Origin: Deltaproteobacteria bacterium
GTDB taxonomy: Bacteria > Desulfobacterota > Desulfobacteria > Desulfobacterales > JAFDCJ01
DNA: 8,788 nt
Assembly (NCBI GenBank): GCA_019310665.1
Contig: JAFDDW010000100.1
Location: 1 to 8,788 of the forward strand
Direction: 5' to 3'
Notes under the pieces: model-generated
Database searches by the model: none
Seen by the model: only the letters and a program-made list of their open reading frames with translations
What the model was told of the DNA's origin: nothing
Shown here: in pieces, positions 5,944-8,788 of the stretch
Layout of the letters: each line of letters opens with the position of its first letter
How positions within the stretch are numbered: the stretch's first letter is position 1
Program-made: the position numbers and the translations under genes

Positions 5944-6996
5944 TTATTGCCATATCAGTAACTGTTCAGCGGCTTGCAGGACTGCTTCCGGCGAGATCTC
6001 CCGCATACAGCTGTGATCAAGCGGACACTCTTTAAGGTGACAGGGGGAACAATCCAACTGCTGTCGCAATACCGTGGTTTTTTCAAGGCTGGCATGGGTA
6101 TAGCGAGGGTCGGTCGGCCCCATGATGACCACCACCGGGATGCCCAAAGCCACGGCATAATGACGCGGGCCGGTATCATTGGTCACCAAAAGCCGGCAGC
6201 GGCGGATTAAGGGCTTTAAAAGGGCCAGATCCACATTGTCAGGTCCGGTGTTGATGATTTTGGCTTTGCTGTGTTGGACAATCGTTTGGCCGATAGTCTC
6301 CTCACCGGGGCCGATAAAAAGCATCAGCTTGCAATCCCAGCGTTGGGCCAATAGCTCAGCCAGCCTGGCAAAATATTCAGGCGGCCAGCATTTGGAGGCA
6401 CCGTATTTTGCGCCCGGGTTTATTCCGATTACCATGTCTTCAGATGAAATGCCATAGCGTTCCAAAAACTGATTGCCCACTGATTGCAGCGGATCTGAAA
6501 CATATAGACGTGGTTTCTTGTCCTGATCGGTAGTGAGGTTCATCCAATGGCATATTTCCAGATAATAATCTGCCATGGGTACGGGCGTGATTCGATTGTC
6601 AGCGCGTTGCGGTGCCGGCCCACCGCTCAAAAGGGCGGTTCTGCCGTTTCGGCGGTAACCGTAGATCTGTCGCGCTCCTCCCAGTCTTGCCAGCAGGGCC
6701 GACCGGAAGGTGTTCGGCAGCACCACGGCCAGCTTCGCTTTCAGACTGCGAATTTGATAAACCAAATGGACAAAGCCACGCCAGGATTTGTCGTTTATTT
6801 CGATAAGCTGATCAAACCAGGGCGCATCTTCAACAACGCCTTTGGCGTACCCGCGGATCAGGCCGATGAGCCGGGCATCCGGGTAGTTCTGCCGCAGGCA
6901 CCTGAATGTTGGTGTGGCCATGACGACATCACCGACCCAGTTGGGGCAAAAGACCAATATCGTATCGGGTTGTATGCGCGTGTTTTCAGAGGTCAC
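5944..6996 (-). CDS. waaF: Lipopolysaccharide heptosyltransferase II (WaaF type)
   Basis: This 350-residue GT9 enzyme is expected to transfer L-glycero-D-manno-heptose from ADP-heptose onto the inner-core LPS at the cytoplasmic face of the inner membrane. The N-terminal motif CPNWVGDVVMATPTF holds the presumed catalytic base Asp23. The mid-protein INPGAKYGASKCWPPEYFA (192-210) is typical of WaaF, and the ADP-heptose-side signature NDTGPRHYAVALGIP spans 273-287, followed by MGPTDPRYT. Near the C-terminus Cys316, Cys319, Cys324 and Cys330 form a CxxC-x4-C-x5-C cluster (LDCSPCHLKECPLDHSC). Length is normal for the family. The start is GTG at 6996. No nearer ATG precedes the conserved N-terminus and the Shine-Dalgarno is weak. 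It lies between two other GT9-family genes on the same strand. Assignment to heptosyltransferase II rather than another GT9 subgroup is by overall motif fit. Confidence 0.9.
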   Translation of the reverse strand: MTSENTRIQPDTILVFCPNWVGDVVMATPTFRCLRQNYPDARLIGLIRGYAKGVVEDAPWFDQLIEINDKSWRGFVHLVYQIRSLKAKLAVVLPNTFRSALLARLGGARQIYGYRRNGRTALLSGGPAPQRADNRITPVPMADYYLEICHWMNLTTDQDKKPRLYVSDPLQSVGNQFLERYGISSEDMVIGINPGAKYGASKCWPPEYFARLAELLAQRWDCKLMLFIGPGEETIGQTIVQHSKAKIINTGPDNVDLALLKPLIRRCRLLVTNDTGPRHYAVALGIPVVVIMGPTDPRYTHASLEKTTVLRQQLDCSPCHLKECPLDHSCMREISPEAVLQAAEQLLIWQ

Positions 6997-7032
6997 TGTG
7001 GGCTAAGATCCTGGTCCCCAATTGAGCAGAAA

Positions 7033-7138
7033 TCAATTAAGGGTTATTAGTTATTCGTTATTGGATAATAGTTATAGAGGCGTAAGATCCCATCTTTGTA
7101 TTTCATCAAATAACGAATAACCAATAACCTTCAATTGA
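7033..7138. repeat. Large AT-rich inverted repeat, 34-bp arms
   Basis: The left arm (7033-7066) and the reverse complement of the right arm (7105-7138) agree at 30 of 34 positions, including an uninterrupted GTTATTCGTTATT block. The loop is about 38 bases. The core reads as variants of TAACGAATAACCAATAACC. It lies in the spacer upstream of the waaF-type gene and downstream of the other GT9 gene. No coding frame is present. Its size and symmetry suggest a miniature dispersed element rather than a simple terminator. Confidence 0.85.
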
Positions 7139-7158
7139 GTGTTTTACACCCAATTGAA
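7130..7158 (-). repeat. 13-bp-arm hairpin with AAA loop downstream of the GT9 gene
   Basis: The arms 7130-7142 (TTCAATTGAGTGT) and 7146-7158 (ACACCCAATTGAA) are complementary except for one position. In minus-strand RNA that position is a G-U pair, so the full 13-bp stem forms with a three-base AAA loop. It lies about 75 bases past the stop of the GT9 gene at 7234. No U-tract follows, so it is not a standard intrinsic terminator. It could stabilise or process the transcript. It shares its left arm with the larger inverted repeat. Confidence 0.7.
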
Positions 7159-7233
7159 TTCCTGGGTTTGTGGCGGAATATAAAAGAAGCCGATGGGAGT
7201 GTCAATGCCAAACAGGATTCAAAATTAAATGCG

Positions 7234-8289
7234 TCATCGTCGATTGGCGGTTTCTCCCAGGGCCTGGGAGATTTTTTCCGCGACTGCCTTAATTTCGATT
7301 TTTTCCATGCATTGATTGTTGCCGTCAGGGCACTGCTTTTTGTAACAAGGGGCACAGCTCAGATCTGATTGAACGGTCAGGCCTTCACATCCATAGGGAG
7401 CATGCCTGTCTGCCGGGGTCGGGCCAAACAGGGTGACATAGGGTGTCCCCACTGCCGCCGCCAGGTGTCCCGGACCCGAATCCGGGCCCACAGCTGCAGC
7501 TGCCGCTTTCAAAACGGCGGTCATTTCCAGCAGGGAGTTGCCGGTTAAGTCAATCACTTTGGGTGAATTCATTTTTTCTACCAGCCTGGCAGCCAAAGGC
7601 ATCTGGGAATTGCCGCCCAAAAGCACGACGTGTCGGTCCTGGTTTTTCAAAATATATTGCACGAATTTACAGTACCCTTCAAAGTGCCAATCTTTTGATT
7701 CCCAGGATGATCCCATCACCACAGCTATAAATGTATTTTGAATTTTAACCACAGCCGGAGGGGCCGTTAGATTGACATCGAGCATTTTAAACCCAAAGTC
7801 CAGACAATCCGGTTCGGGCAGTCCCAGGTGTTCGGTGAATTTCAGGTAATGATCCAGCTTGGAGAGGGTTTCAGGATGATAGGGGATATATTCATTATTA
7901 AACAGCCAATTCAATTCTTTGGTATTGCGACGGTGAAAGCCGATTCGCCGTGCGGCTCCCGAGAGCAGGCAGAAAAAGCCGCTTTTAAGAATGCGTTGAA
8001 GATCCAAAGCAATATCGAAATGCTCCCGGCGCAAAACTTTATAAAGGTCCCAGACCCCGGAGGTACCCCTTGAACGATCAAAAACAATAACATGGTCCAG
8101 TTGGGGATGAAAGCTGACCATGTCGGTTCTTCGGGACTCTATCAGCCATGAGACCTTGCTTTCAGGCCGGTGATTTTTAATATGGGACACCAGACAAAGC
8201 CCCCGGGCGACATCTCCCAGCGATCCCATCAAAATGATGAGAATGGAGGGTGCTGCCGGCGTCTTTTTATTTGCTGTTTTAGATGTCAT
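7234..8289 (-). CDS. GT9-family glycosyltransferase (ADP-heptose:LPS heptosyltransferase-like)
   Basis: The ATG at 8289 gives 351 residues, with only a weak AGAG ahead of it. After a basic ~14-residue lead the Rossmann start SILIILMGSLGDVARGLCLVSHI carries Asp26 at the position of the GT9 catalytic base. The GDVxRxLxLxxxI pattern resembles WaaC and heptosyltransferase I-like members. FIAVVMGSSWESKDWHFEGY (187-206) and GPDSGPGHLAAAVGTPYVTLFGPTPADRHAPYG (268-300) form the sugar-nucleotide-binding half with the DSGPGH signature. Cys312, Cys315, Cys320 and Cys327 near the C-terminus form a CxxC-x4-C-x6-C cluster like that of the waaF-type neighbour. It likely adds heptose or a related sugar to the LPS core. 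WaaC versus another GT9 function is not decided. It lies between the Kdo-kinase-like gene and waaF on the same strand. Confidence 0.88.
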   Translation of the reverse strand: MTSKTANKKTPAAPSILIILMGSLGDVARGLCLVSHIKNHRPESKVSWLIESRRTDMVSFHPQLDHVIVFDRSRGTSGVWDLYKVLRREHFDIALDLQRILKSGFFCLLSGAARRIGFHRRNTKELNWLFNNEYIPYHPETLSKLDHYLKFTEHLGLPEPDCLDFGFKMLDVNLTAPPAVVKIQNTFIAVVMGSSWESKDWHFEGYCKFVQYILKNQDRHVVLLGGNSQMPLAARLVEKMNSPKVIDLTGNSLLEMTAVLKAAAAAVGPDSGPGHLAAAVGTPYVTLFGPTPADRHAPYGCEGLTVQSDLSCAPCYKKQCPDGNNQCMEKIEIKAVAEKISQALGETANRR

Positions 8290-8320
8290 TTAAGCTCTGA
8301 GTTTAGAATATGATCATAGA

Positions 8321-8355
8321 ATTTGGGATTTCGGATTTCAGATTTTAGATTTAAC
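8321..8355 (-). repeat. Lone array of five 7-bp units (ATTTNNN)
   Basis: On the plus strand ATTTGGG, ATTTCGG, ATTTCAG, ATTTTAG and ATTTAAC follow one another without gaps. This is the same heptad register as the right arm of the 4015-4144 inverted repeat, here without the complementary arm. It lies in the 189-base spacer between the Kdo-kinase-like gene and the GT9 gene, about 30 bases before the latter's ATG. The rest of this spacer shows only a weak GATGAAAG/CTTTCATC pair (8362-8369 and 8416-8423). Confidence 0.65.
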
Positions 8356-8478
8356 CAGAAGGATGAAAGTCGATTTTAAGCTTCAGATCCGGGTACTTAA
8401 ACTATGAGCCATTAGCTTTCATCATTTAGCTTCTTTTATCCATTTATAGGTTAGAACTGACGATATGGCAATTGCCGA

Positions 8479-8788
8479 TTATGGCAGATCCTGCAGGCCG
8501 GCCTGAATCATTTCACTGAGCATTTTCGGTAATCCGTGTTTGCCGACGGCACGTTGCCAGCGGTTAATATATCGATCCCTTAATTTAGTTTTATTTCCCT
8601 GATAGACCTGTCCTTTATCAAAATCGACCAGGAACACCCGATCTTTTTGATCAATCACCACATTGCCGGGGTGTAGATCGACATGCCATATGCCATGGTC
8701 TATCAGTCGTGAAATTTGTTCCGTCACAGATGTCATCGCCCGCCGGGCACGCTTTTCATCAATTAAGCTTAGCCGGGCCAGGGCCAGG
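8479..8788 (-). CDS. Kdo-kinase-like (KdkA/LPS kinase) protein, 5' end outside window
   Basis: The frame is open from the right edge to TAA at 8481-8479, giving 102 visible C-terminal residues. A Met codon at 8736 is internal. The segment GIWHVDLHPGNVVI is a protein-kinase-like catalytic loop (HxDLHxxN, with catalytic Asp and metal-binding Asn). RVFLVDFDKGQ follows as the DFG-equivalent metal-binding loop. The short spacing between the two and the DFDK/R form match the 3-deoxy-D-manno-octulosonic acid kinase and lipopolysaccharide kinase group (KdkA, WaaP, InaA-like). The C-terminal RDRYINRWQRAVGKHG also fits the family's last helix. The likely role is ATP-dependent phosphorylation of Kdo or core sugar at the cytoplasmic side of the inner membrane, consistent with the heptosyltransferase genes that follow. 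The exact acceptor is unsure because more than half the protein is missing. Confidence 0.82.
   Translation of the reverse strand, partial: LALARLSLIDEKRARRAMTSVTEQISRLIDHGIWHVDLHPGNVVIDQKDRVFLVDFDKGQVYQGNKTKLRDRYINRWQRAVGKHGLPKMLSEMIQAGLQDLP

Noticed and set aside
6547..7050. 167-codon plus-strand open frame
   Set aside because: It is antisense to the WaaF-type gene and shows no recognisable domain.

Overview
The window looks like chromosomal DNA of a Gram-negative bacterium. I favour the Desulfobacterota (Desulfobacterales-like), but this is an inference. It rests on heptosyltransferase-type (GT9) genes whose products carry C-terminal cysteine clusters, a Kdo-kinase-like gene, a cobalamin-type radical SAM gene and long AT- or GC-rich inverted repeats in the spacers. 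No marker gene is present, so lineage is not settled.

Region 1 (1-1320, all minus strand) is a compact accessory operon. A 202-residue Cys/His zinc-ribbon-like protein comes first, then a 182-residue protein with a winged-helix-like domain. A third gene starts inside the stop codon of the second (ATGA overlap) and runs off the left edge. The layout and the zinc-ribbon/HTH combination suggest part of a mobile or transposase-associated gene set. No transposase or element end is visible, so that is an inference.

Region 2 (1366-2319, plus strand) holds a small SEC-C zinc-motif/TPR protein, divergent from region 1 across only 45 bases. It is followed by an orphan PIN-domain (VapC-like) gene with a poor start, a doubtful N-terminus and no antitoxin partner.

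Region 3 (2412-8788, all minus strand) is a cell-envelope/LPS block. In transcriptional order it holds a Kdo-kinase-like protein (cut by the right edge), a GT9 heptosyltransferase-family protein, a WaaF-type heptosyltransferase II, a divergent GT9-like protein with an extra ~145-residue N-terminal domain, and a B12-binding-domain radical SAM protein. These proteins plausibly build or decorate the LPS inner core. The radical SAM substrate cannot be told from sequence.

The genes of region 3 do not overlap. Each is separated from the next by a 189-256 base spacer, and every spacer contains a structured repeat. One is a degenerate 7-bp (NNCAAAT) heptad array arranged as a large inverted repeat. 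Others are a GC-rich CACCGC/GCAGAG hairpin, a 34-bp-arm AT-rich inverted repeat next to a 13-bp-arm hairpin, and a lone heptad array. These repeats are the clearest structure not explained by the genes. No RNA gene, CRISPR array, recognisable IS end or classical intrinsic terminator was found. No gene-free stretch exceeds 300 bases.
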